42,745 bases of DNA from Candidatus Sumerlaeota bacterium (lineage in GTDB: Bacteria; Sumerlaeota; Sumerlaeia; JADFCT01), in the NCBI GenBank assembly GCA_026398575.1, contig JAPLSP010000651.1, positions 1 to 42,745 of the forward strand. The letters are read 5' to 3'. Shown in pieces: positions 8,180 to 18,500 of the stretch (positions are counted from its first letter, which is position 1; every line of letters begins with the position of its first letter). The notes under the pieces were generated by a model. That model was not told the DNA's origin and did not search any database. It saw only the letters and a list, made by a program, of their open reading frames with translations. Position numbers and translations under genes: made by a program.

Positions 8180-8268
8180 ATATTCAGATAAGCCCCGTGG
8201 TTTTTCTCCTTCCTCTCAGCGCCTGGCTTTCTCTATCTTCAGCACACCTGCCATGGACGCTTGAATTT

Positions 8269-11019
8269 ATGGGACGCTCACGAAGGGCGCTAAAAATATT
8301 CGCCATGACTGCGCTCGCGGCGATTGCGCAATGGGGCTGCGATTCAGCGAGCGCGCAGGCGGAGAGCGCGGCGATAACGCAGAAGGCGGCGACGTCTTCG
8401 CCCGCGGTTCTGTTCCCGTTTGTGCTGCCGTGGGATGACTCGACGTCAAGCGTGGCGAACCTCAGCAGCTGGCTTCCCAAACCAGCAGGGAAGTTTGGGA
8501 GCATTCGCGCCGGCTCGGACGGGCGCCTCTATGCGGGCCGGGAGCGCATCCGGCTCTTCGGTGTGGACCTGGCTTTCAGCGCCAATTTCCCCCTCAAAGA
8601 GGACGCCGAGAAGATCGCCGCCCGCATGGCCAAGTTCGGCATCAACATCGTCCGCTTCCATATCATGGACATGTCGCGGTTTCCCAACGGCCTCCTTGCC
8701 CACAATGCGTCGGACACCCGCCAATTCGATCCCGAGGCTTTGGAGCGGCTCGATTATTTCACCTCGCAACTGAAGCAAAACGGCATCTACGTTTATCTGT
8801 GCCTGCTGAACTATCGCCCGTTCAACGCCGCGGACGGCCTTCCCAAGGAAATCGAGCAGATGGGCGATCCCTATCAGGGGCGGCATGTCCCGGGCTTCTA
8901 CGACGCGCGCATGCTCGATCTGCAAAAGGAGTATGCCCGCAATCTTTTGACCCATCGCAATAGTCACACCGGGCTCACATACACCGAGGACCCGGCGGTG
9001 GCGTTCGTGGAGATCAATAATGAGAACGGCCTCATCCACTCCTGGCTGGGCGGAACGATTGACCGGCTGCCGGAAGCTTTCCTGCCGGAATTGAGGCGGC
9101 AATGGAACGAGTGGCTGCGCCGGCGCCATGGCGCAACCGGCAAACTGCGGCAGGCGTGGGGCGTGGAGGAAGAAGCCTTCGGAAAGGAATTGATCGCCAA
9201 TGCCGATTTTTCGAGCGGGATGGAGAGCTGGTATTTGGAGCTCCACGAAAAGGCCGAAGCGACGGCGGCGCCAGACGGCGATGTTCCCGAACCCTTGCGT
9301 GGCGCAAAGTCCGTCTGCGTCACCGTGACGAAGCCAAGCGCGGAGCGATGGCATATTCGATTTCAGCAGGGGAGGCTTTCGCTGCAAGGCGCCAAGCCCT
9401 ATACGCTGTCATTCTGGGCCAAAGCGCAGAAGCCTTGCGCCATCGGCGTCAGCATGGAGCAGAACCATGAGCCCTGGCGGAATCTGGGTTTGAGGAACGA
9501 GGCGGCACTGACGGCGCAATGGAAACAGTTTCATTTCGTCTTCACCAATGAACAGGGCAATGACGAGGCGCGGGCAGTGTTCGATCCTGCGTCGCAGCCG
9601 GGCGTCTTTTGGCTGGCGGGCGTCTCGTTGCGGTCCGGCGGCATCCGCGGGCTGGGCGCGAACGAACGAGCGGAGGACGGGAACGTGCCGCTATTCCTGC
9701 GGACGCAGGCCGGCGAACGATCCGCCGAGGCGCAGCGCGACTGGCTGCGCTTTCTCTGGGAGACGGAAGACCGCTACTGGCAGGCGATGCGCAACTATCT
9801 GAAAGATAATCTGAAAGCCAAAGCACTCGTTATCGGCACAAGCGCCGCTTGCAGCACGCCGAATATGATGGCCCGCATGGATTGCGTGGACGCGCACGCT
9901 TACTGGCAGCATCCGATTTTTCCGGGGCGCCCTTGGGATTCGGAGAACTGGATCGTGCGCAACCGCACGATGGTCAACGACCCCGGCGGAGTGTTGCCAG
10001 ACCTTGCGCTGAGGCGCGTCGCCGGCAGACCCTTCTGCGTGACGGAATACGGCCACTGCGCGCCCAGCACCTACGTCAGCGAAGGCAATCTGTTACGGGC
10101 GGCATACGCGGCATTGCAGGACTGGGACTATATTTCCGCGTCCCGTTATGCGCAGAAATCCGACTGGGACATCCGGCGTATCCGGGGCTTCTTCGACATG
10201 GACCAGCATCCCACGAAAATGCTCACGATGATTCCGGCGGCGGCGATGTTCCTGCGCGCCGATGTCAAACCCGCGCAGGAACTGGCGGCGGCGGCAATAG
10301 ACAAGGAACGGGAAGTCGAGATTCTTCGGCGCGCCCAGGCATGGGACATGGCGCACGCTGGAAATGCCGGCATGGCGCGCGAGGCCACGCTCATTCATCG
10401 CACGGCGGTCGTTGTGGAAGGGCAGACGTCGCCTCCCGGGGCGCTGCGTCCGGAGCAAGTCAAGATCGCGGGCGAAAAGTTTGTTTCCGACACAGGCGAA
10501 TTAGTTTGGGACCTGAGCCGCAAGGAGCGCGGCGTCGTGACTCTGAACGCGCCCCGCAGCAAAGCCGTCATCGGCTTCGGCGGCGGCCTGCGATTCGACT
10601 TGGGCGGCGTGATCGTCGAGCCCGGTCCGACGCTCCAGAACGGCTGGAGCGCCATCACCGTGACGCAGATGGATGGCGGCTCAGCGATGGACAGCGGATC
10701 GGCGGCGGCGACATCTGAGCCGTCGCGTTGGCTGATCACGGCGACGGGCTATATCGAAAACACGAACATGGGCTGGAAGAATGCCGAGAAGAACAGCGTC
10801 GGAAAAGATTGGGGCCAGGCGCCGACGCTGGTGGAAGGCGTTCCGGCTCGTGTCACCCTGCCGGTCCCCGCCGCGCGCGCCAAGGCATGGACGCTGGATG
10901 AACGCGGAGTGCGCAAGACGCCGCTTGCCGTGCGCCCGGACGAACGCGGCAATGCGGTCGCAGCCTTCGGGCCCGAGCAAAAAACTCTGTGGTACGAGGT
11001 TTCGGCAAATGGCGAATGA
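8269..11019 (+). CDS. Exported clan GH-A glycosidase with internal CBM-like domain
   Basis: From ATG 8269 the protein has 916 residues. A GTG at 8197 would add 24 residues; 8269 is preferred because it starts a normal signal peptide (RR..., hydrophobic core, ASAQA). The catalytic barrel begins with GRERIRLFGVDLAF and KFGINIVRFHIMDM. The acid/base Glu is likely E252 in EINNENG and the nucleophile E593 in CVTEYGH. Between them, about 310-460, is a CBM4/9-type beta-sandwich (NADFSSGMESW...PYTLSFWAKA). A C-terminal beta-rich domain follows. It resembles GH5-like or cellulase-superfamily proteins of PVC bacteria; the exact family and substrate cannot be fixed by eye. It begins the long plus-strand cluster. 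Confidence 0.75.
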   Translation: MGRSRRALKIFAMTALAAIAQWGCDSASAQAESAAITQKAATSSPAVLFPFVLPWDDSTSSVANLSSWLPKPAGKFGSIRAGSDGRLYAGRERIRLFGVDLAFSANFPLKEDAEKIAARMAKFGINIVRFHIMDMSRFPNGLLAHNASDTRQFDPEALERLDYFTSQLKQNGIYVYLCLLNYRPFNAADGLPKEIEQMGDPYQGRHVPGFYDARMLDLQKEYARNLLTHRNSHTGLTYTEDPAVAFVEINNENGLIHSWLGGTIDRLPEAFLPELRRQWNEWLRRRHGATGKLRQAWGVEEEAFGKELIANADFSSGMESWYLELHEKAEATAAPDGDVPEPLRGAKSVCVTVTKPSAERWHIRFQQGRLSLQGAKPYTLSFWAKAQKPCAIGVSMEQNHEPWRNLGLRNEAALTAQWKQFHFVFTNEQGNDEARAVFDPASQPGVFWLAGVSLRSGGIRGLGANERAEDGNVPLFLRTQAGERSAEAQRDWLRFLWETEDRYWQAMRNYLKDNLKAKALVIGTSAACSTPNMMARMDCVDAHAYWQHPIFPGRPWDSENWIVRNRTMVNDPGGVLPDLALRRVAGRPFCVTEYGHCAPSTYVSEGNLLRAAYAALQDWDYISASRYAQKSDWDIRRIRGFFDMDQHPTKMLTMIPAAAMFLRADVKPAQELAAAAIDKEREVEILRRAQAWDMAHAGNAGMAREATLIHRTAVVVEGQTSPPGALRPEQVKIAGEKFVSDTGELVWDLSRKERGVVTLNAPRSKAVIGFGGGLRFDLGGVIVEPGPTLQNGWSAITVTQMDGGSAMDSGSAAATSEPSRWLITATGYIENTNMGWKNAEKNSVGKDWGQAPTLVEGVPARVTLPVPAARAKAWTLDERGVRKTPLAVRPDERGNAVAAFGPEQKTLWYEVSANGE

Positions 11020-11249
11020 CCGGAATTATTCCTGCGATCTTCCTTGCGCACGGCGACGCCGGCTCTGTATTATCATTCTGTAACTCAACGGCAATGCGCG
11101 ACGCCGCGCAAGCCAGGGAAGCGCCTGTCGAATGCGTTATCCCCAAGGGCGCGGGACATGGCTTTGCCGGCGAGGCGATCAGCCCAACGGTCGCGGAAAT
11201 CAACCGCCGCGCTGCTAATTTCTTTAAGGAGCGTCTGAACAAACCATGA
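11016..11249 (+). pseudogene. Alpha/beta-hydrolase C-terminal remnant
   Basis: This is a 77-residue frame, MTGIIPAIFLAHGDA... It matches only the last part of a dienelactone/acetyl-esterase-type hydrolase: the HGDA strand carrying the catalytic acid and the GAGHGF loop carrying the catalytic His. The oxyanion loop and nucleophile Ser are absent, so it cannot be an active esterase by itself. It overlaps the upstream glycosidase stop by ATGA and the downstream sulfatase start by ATGA. It may persist as a translational-coupling relay. It is probably what remains after an internal deletion of a full esterase gene. Confidence 0.65.
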
Positions 11250-12727
11250 AATATCTCATCCCATTCCTCACCGCCCTCCTGCTGGCCCCGCTGGCTGCGC
11301 TGCACGCCGCCGATGCGCCGAAGACGGCGGACAAGCCGAACATCGTCATCATCTTCATAGACGACATGGGCTATGGAGACATCGGGCCGTTTGGCGCAAC
11401 GAAGCAAAAAACGCCGCAGCTTGATCGCATGGCGCGCGAAGGTATGAAGATGACGAGCTTCTACGCCGCGCCGGTCTGTTCGGTGTCGCGGGCGCAGTTG
11501 CTGACGGGCTGCTATGGCGTGCGCGTTTCGGTACCGGGCGTATTTGGGCCCGCCAGCAGGAACGGGCTGCATCCGAAGGAGCATACGATTGCCGAGCGGA
11601 TGAAGGAACTGGGCTATGCGACGATGTGCATCGGAAAGTGGCACGTGGGCGATCAACCGGAGTTTCTGCCTACGAAACAGGGCTTCGATCACTATCTCGG
11701 GATTCCCTATTCCAATGACATGCTGCGCAAGTCGAAGGAAAAGGGCGTGCCCGTAGTGCCGCTCGTGCGCGACGAGAAGGTGATCGAACTGCTCGCCGAG
11801 GCTGATCAGAACCGGATCGTCGAGCGCTATACGGACGAGGCGGCGCGTTTCATCCGCGAGAGCGCGGGCAAGCCTTTCCTGCTTTATCTGCCGCACACGG
11901 CGGTTCACTGCCCGATTCATCCCGGCGCCGCGTTTGCCGGAAAGTCGTCGAATGGCCGTTTCGGCGACTGGGTCGAGGAAGTGGACTGGAGCGTGGGGCG
12001 CGTACTCGATACGCTGCGCGAACTGAAACTCGATCGCAACACGTTCGTGATTTTCACCAGCGACAACGGGCCTTGGCTCATCAAGGGCGCCGACGGCGGC
12101 AGCGCCGGCCCGCTGCGCGGCGGCAAGGGCAGCACGTGGGAGGGCGGCGTGCGCGAACCGACCATCGTGTGGTGGCCCGGCCAGATCAAAGCCGGCAGCG
12201 TGTGCGACGCCGTCGCCGGAACGATTGATCTCCTGCCGACCGCCGTCGCGCTGGCCGGCGGCAAAGTTCCCGCCGAACCGGTGATTGACGGCCGCGACCT
12301 CTCCCCACTACTATTCGGCAAGACGAAGGAATCGCAGCGCGAAGCGCACTATTATTTCAGCGGCTATCAGCTGCAGGCCGTGCGGCAGGGGCCGTGGAAA
12401 CTCGCCATCGCCGCGCAGAAGGAGACGATGGGCAGGAATTCGGCGGCGGATGCGAGCGGCAGCGCCTTTCGCCTCTACAACCTCGATGAAGAAATCGGCG
12501 AGCAAACGAGCGTCGCGGACAAGCATCCGGAAATCGTGGCGAAGCTCCGCGCGCTGGGTGAAAAAATGAATAACGAAATCGGCGGGACCAGCCCTTCGGC
12601 CCGCCGTCCCGCAGGCCAGGCGGCCGAGCCGACGCTGCTATACGTTTCAGGCGAAGACGCGCCGCGCGCGAAGAAACAGCCTGCAAAAAGTCTTTTCTCA
12701 CTTGACTTTGGAAAAGGGATTAAGTAG
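11246..12727 (+). CDS. Exported sulfatase (S1 family)
   Basis: The protein has 493 residues with a signal peptide ending at LHAADA. Alkaline-phosphatase-fold features are visible: metal-binding IIFIDDMGYGD (D39-D40), the formylglycine site C78-S-V-S-R82 followed by AQLLTGCY, GKWHVGD near 130-136, HTAVHCP near 217-223, and TSDNGPW (D273-N274). Such enzymes hydrolyse sulfate esters of glycans. The maturation motif has Val where Pro or Ala is usual (C-X-P/A-X-R). The start overlaps the upstream remnant by ATGA. A Pro/Lys-rich C-terminal tail (about 445-493) is not part of the fold. The FGly-generating or anSME enzyme is not in the window. Confidence 0.9.
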   Translation: MKYLIPFLTALLLAPLAALHAADAPKTADKPNIVIIFIDDMGYGDIGPFGATKQKTPQLDRMAREGMKMTSFYAAPVCSVSRAQLLTGCYGVRVSVPGVFGPASRNGLHPKEHTIAERMKELGYATMCIGKWHVGDQPEFLPTKQGFDHYLGIPYSNDMLRKSKEKGVPVVPLVRDEKVIELLAEADQNRIVERYTDEAARFIRESAGKPFLLYLPHTAVHCPIHPGAAFAGKSSNGRFGDWVEEVDWSVGRVLDTLRELKLDRNTFVIFTSDNGPWLIKGADGGSAGPLRGGKGSTWEGGVREPTIVWWPGQIKAGSVCDAVAGTIDLLPTAVALAGGKVPAEPVIDGRDLSPLLFGKTKESQREAHYYFSGYQLQAVRQGPWKLAIAAQKETMGRNSAADASGSAFRLYNLDEEIGEQTSVADKHPEIVAKLRALGEKMNNEIGGTSPSARRPAGQAAEPTLLYVSGEDAPRAKKQPAKSLFSLDFGKGIK

Positions 12728-12781
12728 CCATTTCTATCTTCAAATAGCAGCAGAAATGCATTTATCAGGAAGGAGCCAATC

Positions 12782-14557
12782 ATGGGAAAAATTCTGACGC
12801 GCCGTTCCTTCATTCAATCCACTGCGATAGCAGGCGTGGCAGCGCATTGCGGCTTTCCTGCAATCTTGCGCGCGGCTTCGCCCAATTCCAAATTGCGGCA
12901 TGCTTGCATAGGCGTTGGCGGAATGGGATTAACTGATTTGAAGAATTTCCTGTCGAATCCGCTGGTTGAAATTGCTGCCATTTGCGACGTTGGCAAAATT
13001 CCCTTGGAAAGTGCTTTACAGGAAATCGCAAAGCAAAATCGGCCCAAGCCAGCTGTTTATGCAGATTGGCGCGAACTCTTGGCCACAGAAGACAGCAAGA
13101 TAGACTCAGTCAACATAACTGTGCCTGACCACATGCATGCTATTATCACACTCGCATTCCTGAAGGCGCGCAAACATGTGTATTGTCAAAAGCCATTGTG
13201 CCATGATGTGGCGGAAGTCCGCGCGGTGATGGCGGCAGCAAAGCAGGCAGGCGTACGAACTCAGCTTGGGACACAAGGGGCTAGCGGTTTAAATCAACGC
13301 ACTGTTATTCATATGATCCAAGAAGGAGTAATCGGCAAGATAAGGAGAATAGTGGGTTACGATGGGGAAAAAGCAAACTGGCTTGCTGGCCCTCGTCCAG
13401 CTCAAGGTCAACAACCACCTAACACCCTGAACTGGGACCTATGGATCGGCACAGCCCCGATGCGCCCATACGCTCCGAATATATATCACCCTGGCGCATG
13501 GAGAAGCTGGCTAGATTTTGGGACTGGTTGCGCGGGAGATCTATGTTGTCACCGTTTTCATGTAGCATGGAAAAGCTTAGGATTAGGCTGTCCTATTAGC
13601 ATTGAAGCAAATCCGCAGCAGTCATGGGTGGACTCGCCCCTTCGGCGTGCTGACACTTGGCCTCAAAGCAATCGTATTAAGTGGATATTGCCAGAGACAA
13701 AGCTCACTGCAGGTCCTGTTACTTATGAATGGTATGATGGCGAATTCAGCCCGGATGACGAAACGAAGAGAATTGCAGGCATGGATAAATTTCTCCAACT
13801 ATATATAGGAACAGATGGCGCAATAGTAAATCGTGGAGATGGAGGACAGTTACTGCCATCTGATAAATTCAAATCCTATCAGCGTCCGAAACTGGCACCT
13901 GCAGATCATTATGCTGATTTTGTGAGCGCGTGCTTCACCGGCCAAGCTACGATATCGGACTTTGACTTAGGTGGTAAAACGACTGAAGCAGTATTGTTAG
14001 GAATGGTCGCTACCCGTGTGCCTGGCGCCAAATTGGATTATGATGCGGCGCAAATGAAATTCCCCGGGCATCCTGAAGCTGAGCGCTTCCTGCGACGTGA
14101 ATATCGAGATGGCTGGAAAATTGGCGAGATATGCTGCGACAGCGTGAACGCGCCGCAAATCGCAAACAAGTCTTTTACCATATCTTGCATCGTCGAGACC
14201 GATCAGAAAGACGCGATCATTCTCGCGCATGGTGGCTCCGTCATCGGCTATGCCCTCCATTTGAAAAATGGCCGCGTGTGTTTTGCTGTACGCACCGCGA
14301 CCGACAAGGTAACGGAAATTTCTTCGGGTGAGCTGAAAGGGGCAACCCGGATCGTCGCATCGCTTGCGGCGGACAATACCATGAAACTGACCGTCGGCGA
14401 TCAACCCGCCGCCACCGGAAAAGCCCCGGGACTCATATCCCACCAACCACAGGAAGACTTTTGCCTCGGCCACGACAACAAGGTTCCCGTCGCCACTTAC
14501 ACGGCAAAGGCCCCCTTCAAAGGAAGCATTTCGGGTCTGACCATTCACGCCGAATGA
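12782..14557 (+). CDS. Tat-exported Gfo/Idh/MocA oxidoreductase fused to a LamG-like domain
   Basis: The protein has 591 residues and a strong upstream AGGAAGGAG. A twin-arginine signal, LTRRSFIQ (R7-R8), is followed by a Rossmann GVGGMG (44-49), VPDHMHA, and YCQKPLCHDV in place of the more usual EKP motif. A GWLAGP-like region and the Gfo/Idh/MocA C-terminal sheet extend to about 440. Residues about 455-591 (NKSFTISCIVE...GYALHLKNGRV...FKGSISGLTI) look like a LamG/concanavalin-type domain more often attached to sulfatases. It probably acts on a sugar in the periplasm with NAD(P) carried through Tat; the substrate is unknown. Base composition changes inside the gene: sampled lines are 43% GC near 13561 and 13801, but 52-60% after 14281. 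This suggests a chimera. Confidence 0.85.
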   Translation: MGKILTRRSFIQSTAIAGVAAHCGFPAILRAASPNSKLRHACIGVGGMGLTDLKNFLSNPLVEIAAICDVGKIPLESALQEIAKQNRPKPAVYADWRELLATEDSKIDSVNITVPDHMHAIITLAFLKARKHVYCQKPLCHDVAEVRAVMAAAKQAGVRTQLGTQGASGLNQRTVIHMIQEGVIGKIRRIVGYDGEKANWLAGPRPAQGQQPPNTLNWDLWIGTAPMRPYAPNIYHPGAWRSWLDFGTGCAGDLCCHRFHVAWKSLGLGCPISIEANPQQSWVDSPLRRADTWPQSNRIKWILPETKLTAGPVTYEWYDGEFSPDDETKRIAGMDKFLQLYIGTDGAIVNRGDGGQLLPSDKFKSYQRPKLAPADHYADFVSACFTGQATISDFDLGGKTTEAVLLGMVATRVPGAKLDYDAAQMKFPGHPEAERFLRREYRDGWKIGEICCDSVNAPQIANKSFTISCIVETDQKDAIILAHGGSVIGYALHLKNGRVCFAVRTATDKVTEISSGELKGATRIVASLAADNTMKLTVGDQPAATGKAPGLISHQPQEDFCLGHDNKVPVATYTAKAPFKGSISGLTIHAE

Positions 14558-14578
14558 ATCCGCGGCAGATGCGGATAC

Positions 14579-14615
14579 GGCGCCTTCTATTGGAAAAAAA
14601 GAGGCGCCAAATTTT
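14579..14615 (+). terminator. Possible intrinsic terminator
   Basis: GGCGCCT (14579-14585) pairs with AGGCGCC (14602-14608) across a 16-base loop and is followed by AAATTTT. It lies 22 bp after the oxidoreductase stop. The short T-run and long loop make it weak; it could attenuate rather than end transcription. Confidence 0.35.
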
Positions 14616-14642
14616 CAACGACCGGCAAACTGAAGGGATCAC

Positions 14643-15551
14643 ATGAAACAACTGCAAGCATTCCTCCTGACCGCGCTGCTGCTGGCGCTGATGGGCGCAC
14701 TGAACGCTGCTGAAAAACGCCCCGCCAAAAGCGCGGACGATACGCCGCCCGGCAAGACCTGCGTTTACAAGCATTCCGCCGGGCAGCCGCGCGAGATGGA
14801 GATCTATTTCCCGCCGAACCACGATCCTGCCCAAGCCAAAGTTCCCGGTGTGATCCTGTTTCACGGCGGCGGATGGTCGGGCGGCAGCCTGACTCAGTTC
14901 CGTGCCGCCTGCCAGTACCTCGCCAGCCGCGGCCTTGTCGCTGCCACGGCCAACTACCGGATGCTGAGCGGGCAGGAGGGGAAGCAGCTCCCGAAGGGCG
15001 AATCCAAAAAACGCGTCTGCATCACCGACGCCAAAAGCGCCATCCGCTGGTTCAAGCAGCACGCCGGAGAACTCGGCATTGATCCGGCGCGCATCATCAC
15101 CGGCGGCGGCTCGGCGGGCGGCCACATCTCCGTGCTCGCCACGCTGAACCCCGGCCTCAACGATCCCGCCGATCCCAAGGACTTCAATACCTCCGTCGCC
15201 GCCTATCTGCTTTTCAATCCTGCGTTCGCGCCTGACGATGCGGCGGACTCGGAGGTGGATGTCATGCGCCACCTGAAGTCCGGTGTTGCGCCGGCCATCG
15301 TGTTCTTCGGCACGGCGGATAACTGGAAGAAGGGCTGGGATGCCGCACATGAAAAACTCAAGAGCCTCGGAAATACAACCACTGACCTGCAGCTCGCCGA
15401 AGGCCAGACCCACAGCTTCTTCAACAAGGATCCCTGGCAGACCGTGACGCTCATCGCTGCCGACCGCTTTCTGGCGCGGCAAGGTTTCCTCAAAGGCGAT
15501 CCCACGCTCGTCCCGCCCGCAACCGGAGAAAAACTTATCCTGCAGGAGTAA
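14643..15551 (+). CDS. Exported alpha/beta-hydrolase / carbohydrate esterase
   Basis: The protein has 302 residues with a signal peptide (LLLALMGALNAA). It is an HSL/BD-FAE-like esterase. It has an oxyanion motif H74-GGGW, a nucleophile elbow GGGSAGG with Ser157, an acid probably in GTADNW, and a catalytic His in GQTHSFF. DPARIITGGG is typical of the family. It probably deacylates a polysaccharide or its oligosaccharides. Only 6 bp separate it from the following GH106 gene, whose ribosome site (GGAG) lies inside this gene's end, so the two are almost certainly one transcript. This repeats the esterase/GH106 pairing seen on the minus strand at 1776-5762. Confidence 0.85.
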   Translation: MKQLQAFLLTALLLALMGALNAAEKRPAKSADDTPPGKTCVYKHSAGQPREMEIYFPPNHDPAQAKVPGVILFHGGGWSGGSLTQFRAACQYLASRGLVAATANYRMLSGQEGKQLPKGESKKRVCITDAKSAIRWFKQHAGELGIDPARIITGGGSAGGHISVLATLNPGLNDPADPKDFNTSVAAYLLFNPAFAPDDAADSEVDVMRHLKSGVAPAIVFFGTADNWKKGWDAAHEKLKSLGNTTTDLQLAEGQTHSFFNKDPWQTVTLIAADRFLARQGFLKGDPTLVPPATGEKLILQE

Positions 15552-15557
15552 CATCTG

Positions 15558-18500
15558 ATGAGAAGACAAATAATCCTTTCAGCGCTGCTGGGCATATTCT
15601 ATGCCGGAGGGGCGCTGGCGGCGAATGAATTGGAGAAGCAGTTCGACAATCCGCCGGAGCGTACGAAACCGCGCTGTTATTGGTATTGGATTGACGGCCA
15701 GATCTCGCGCGAGGGAATTACGCGCGATCTCGAGGCGATGAAACGCGTGGGCATTGGCGAGGGCTATATCGGGATCATCGGCGGCGGCGAGGTGAAGGCC
15801 CTGACGGAACCGTGGTGGCAGCTGGTGGAGCATGCGGTGCGCGAGGGTGGCCGGATCGGCGTAGACATCGGGGTGTTCAATTGTCCAGGCTGGAGCCAAT
15901 CGGGCGGGCCGTGGATCAAACCCGGCCAGTCCATGCGTTACATCTCCATGACGGAGACGCGTTTGACAGGTCCGCAACGCTTCGAAGGCAAACTGCCTGC
16001 GCCGGAAGGCGATTTCCAGGACATCGCGGCGCTCGCGTTCCCCGCGCCCACCGGCGACAGCGACACCATCGCCCGGCACGCCCCGCGCGTCACCAGCAAC
16101 ACGAAAACCGAAGTGACCTACGAAGTCGCCGCGCCATTCACGGCGCGCAGCCTGACGATTATCCCTTCGAAAAAACTGAACGTGACATGCGAACTGCTGG
16201 CGTCGGACGACGGCCAGCAATACCGGACGGTGAAGAAGTTCGCGATAGACCGGCACAACCTCGGCGTCAGCGTCGGTCCGATTCCGTTGGCGCCTGTGAC
16301 GGCCGGCTTCCCGGCCGTGACGGCGCGTTTCTTCCGGCTGAAATTTTCCGCCGCTTGCGACCTGGCCGAAATCCGCCTCACGGCGGCGGCGCGCGTCGAG
16401 AGTCACATGGAAAAGCAGCTGGCCAAGATGTTCCAGGATCCGCAGCCGCCGTTCGACTTCTATTCCTGGCCGACGCCCGCCGAGCCGGACAAGGCGGATC
16501 TGGCCGTGAGCCCCGACGCCGTGCGCGACATCACCCGCCAGATGGGCGCCGACGGCACGCTGCGGTGGGACGCGCCGGCGGGCGAGTGGATCGTGTTGCG
16601 CGTGGTGGCCATTCCCACCGGCGTGAAGAACTCCCCCGCGCCGCCCGAGGCGACGGGGCTGGAAGTGGACAAGATGAGCCGCGAGGCGTTGCGGGCGCAT
16701 TTCAACGCGTACATCGGCAAGTTGCTGGAGCGGATTCCAGAGAAGGACCGCAGCGCGCTCAAGCACGTCGTGGCCGACAGTTACGAGATGGGTCCGCAGA
16801 ACTGGACCGATGATTTCATCGCTGATTTCAAGCAGCGCTACGGCTATGATCCACTGCGCTTTCTGCCGGCGCTGACGGGGCGCATGGTCGGAGGCGCGGA
16901 CCAGTCGGACCGGTTTCTCTGGGACATGCGGCGGATGGTTGCCGACCGCGTGGCGCGCGATTACGTCGGCGGGCTGCGCGACCTGTGCCGCGAGCGCGGC
17001 CTGAAGATGTGGCTGGAAAACTACGGGCACTGGGGATTCCCAGGCGAGTTCCTGAAATACGGCGGCTCGTGCGACGAGATCAGCGGCGAGTTCTGGGCCG
17101 ATGGAAATCTTGGCAGCGTCGAACTGCGCGACGCGGCCTCGGCGGCGCATATCTATGGCATGCCGGTGGTGTGGGCCGAGGCGTTCACGGGCGGCCCGGC
17201 GTTCCGCAGCACGCCCGCTTCGCTCAAGGCGCGCGGCGACTGGGCCTTGTGCGAGGGCGTCAATCAGTTCGTGCTGCACGTCTACATCCATCAGCCGTGG
17301 GAAGACCGTCGCCCGGGCGTCAACGCGTGGTTCGGGACGGAGTTTAATCGCCACAACACATGGTTCGAGTTTGCGAAACCGTGGATCGTCTATCATCGCC
17401 GTTGTTCCGTGATGTTGCAGGCAGGGCGCCCCGTGGCCGACGTGGCCTACTTCATCGGCGAGGACGCTCCGAAGATGACCGGACTTCGCAAACCGGAACT
17501 GCCGGCGGGCTATGACTTCGACTACATCAACGCCGACGTGATTGAAAACCGCCTGAGTATGAAGGATGGCCGCTTTGTCCTGCCCGACGGCATGTCATAC
17601 AAGCTGCTCGTGTTGCCCGAGAGCGAAACGATGCGGCCAGCAGTGTTGAAAAAACTGGGTGAGCTCGTCGCCGCGGGCGGCGCGGTGTTTGGCGTGCCGC
17701 CAAAGCGTTCGCCGAGCCTCCAGGGCTATCCGGCCTGCGATGCGGAGGTTCGGAAACTCGCCGACAGCCTGTGGGGCGCGAAAAAAATCATGCAAGGCGT
17801 CTCGCTTCAGCCGGCGCTCGATCAATTACAAACGCCGCCGGACGCGATCTGCCCCGATGGCATTCTCTGGAAGCATCGCCGGGACGGCGACACGGACATC
17901 TATTTCCTCTCAAACCAGAAAGCCTTTCCGCGCACGGACACGATATCGCTGCGCATACAGGACCGCGCTCCCGAGCTCTGGTGGCCGGAAACAGGACGCA
18001 TCGAACGGCCGGCAGTTTATGCGACCGGCCCCGGCGCCGTGCGCTTGCCAGTTCATTTCGGGCCGAGCATGTCGGTCTTCGTCGTCTTCCGCGAGCGCGC
18101 GACCGACGACCGCATCGTCGAGGTCACGCGCAACGGACAGCCGGTGTTCGATTGGGCCCTGCCGCAACCGGCCGCAACCGCCGACGCCGTGGGCACATTC
18201 ACAATGGCCGTTTGGGCCAAGCCCGGCGCTGATACGACGCTATTGAAGGAAGCAAATGCCGGAATTCGCGGCATGCAAGAGGCTCGGAATGACGCCGTTG
18301 CGGCCAAACATGGCGGTACCTTTGCTCCGGGCGATGCGCATGCCGGAAGCGGCATCGCCATTGGCCGCAATGGCGTGGCAGTGTTCGAACACGGCGCCGG
18401 CTATTTCGCGCCCGTGCTGGTTCATGCCGCGCCGATCGCCGACTGGACGCACGTCGCCGTGGTCTATCGCGACGGCGAACCAAGCCTCTTCCTCAACGGC

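Noticed and set aside
15579..17396. 605-codon open frame antisense to GH106 copy 2
   Set aside because: The opposite strand encodes clear GH106 motifs; this frame has low-complexity Arg/His/Val content and no signal or domain.
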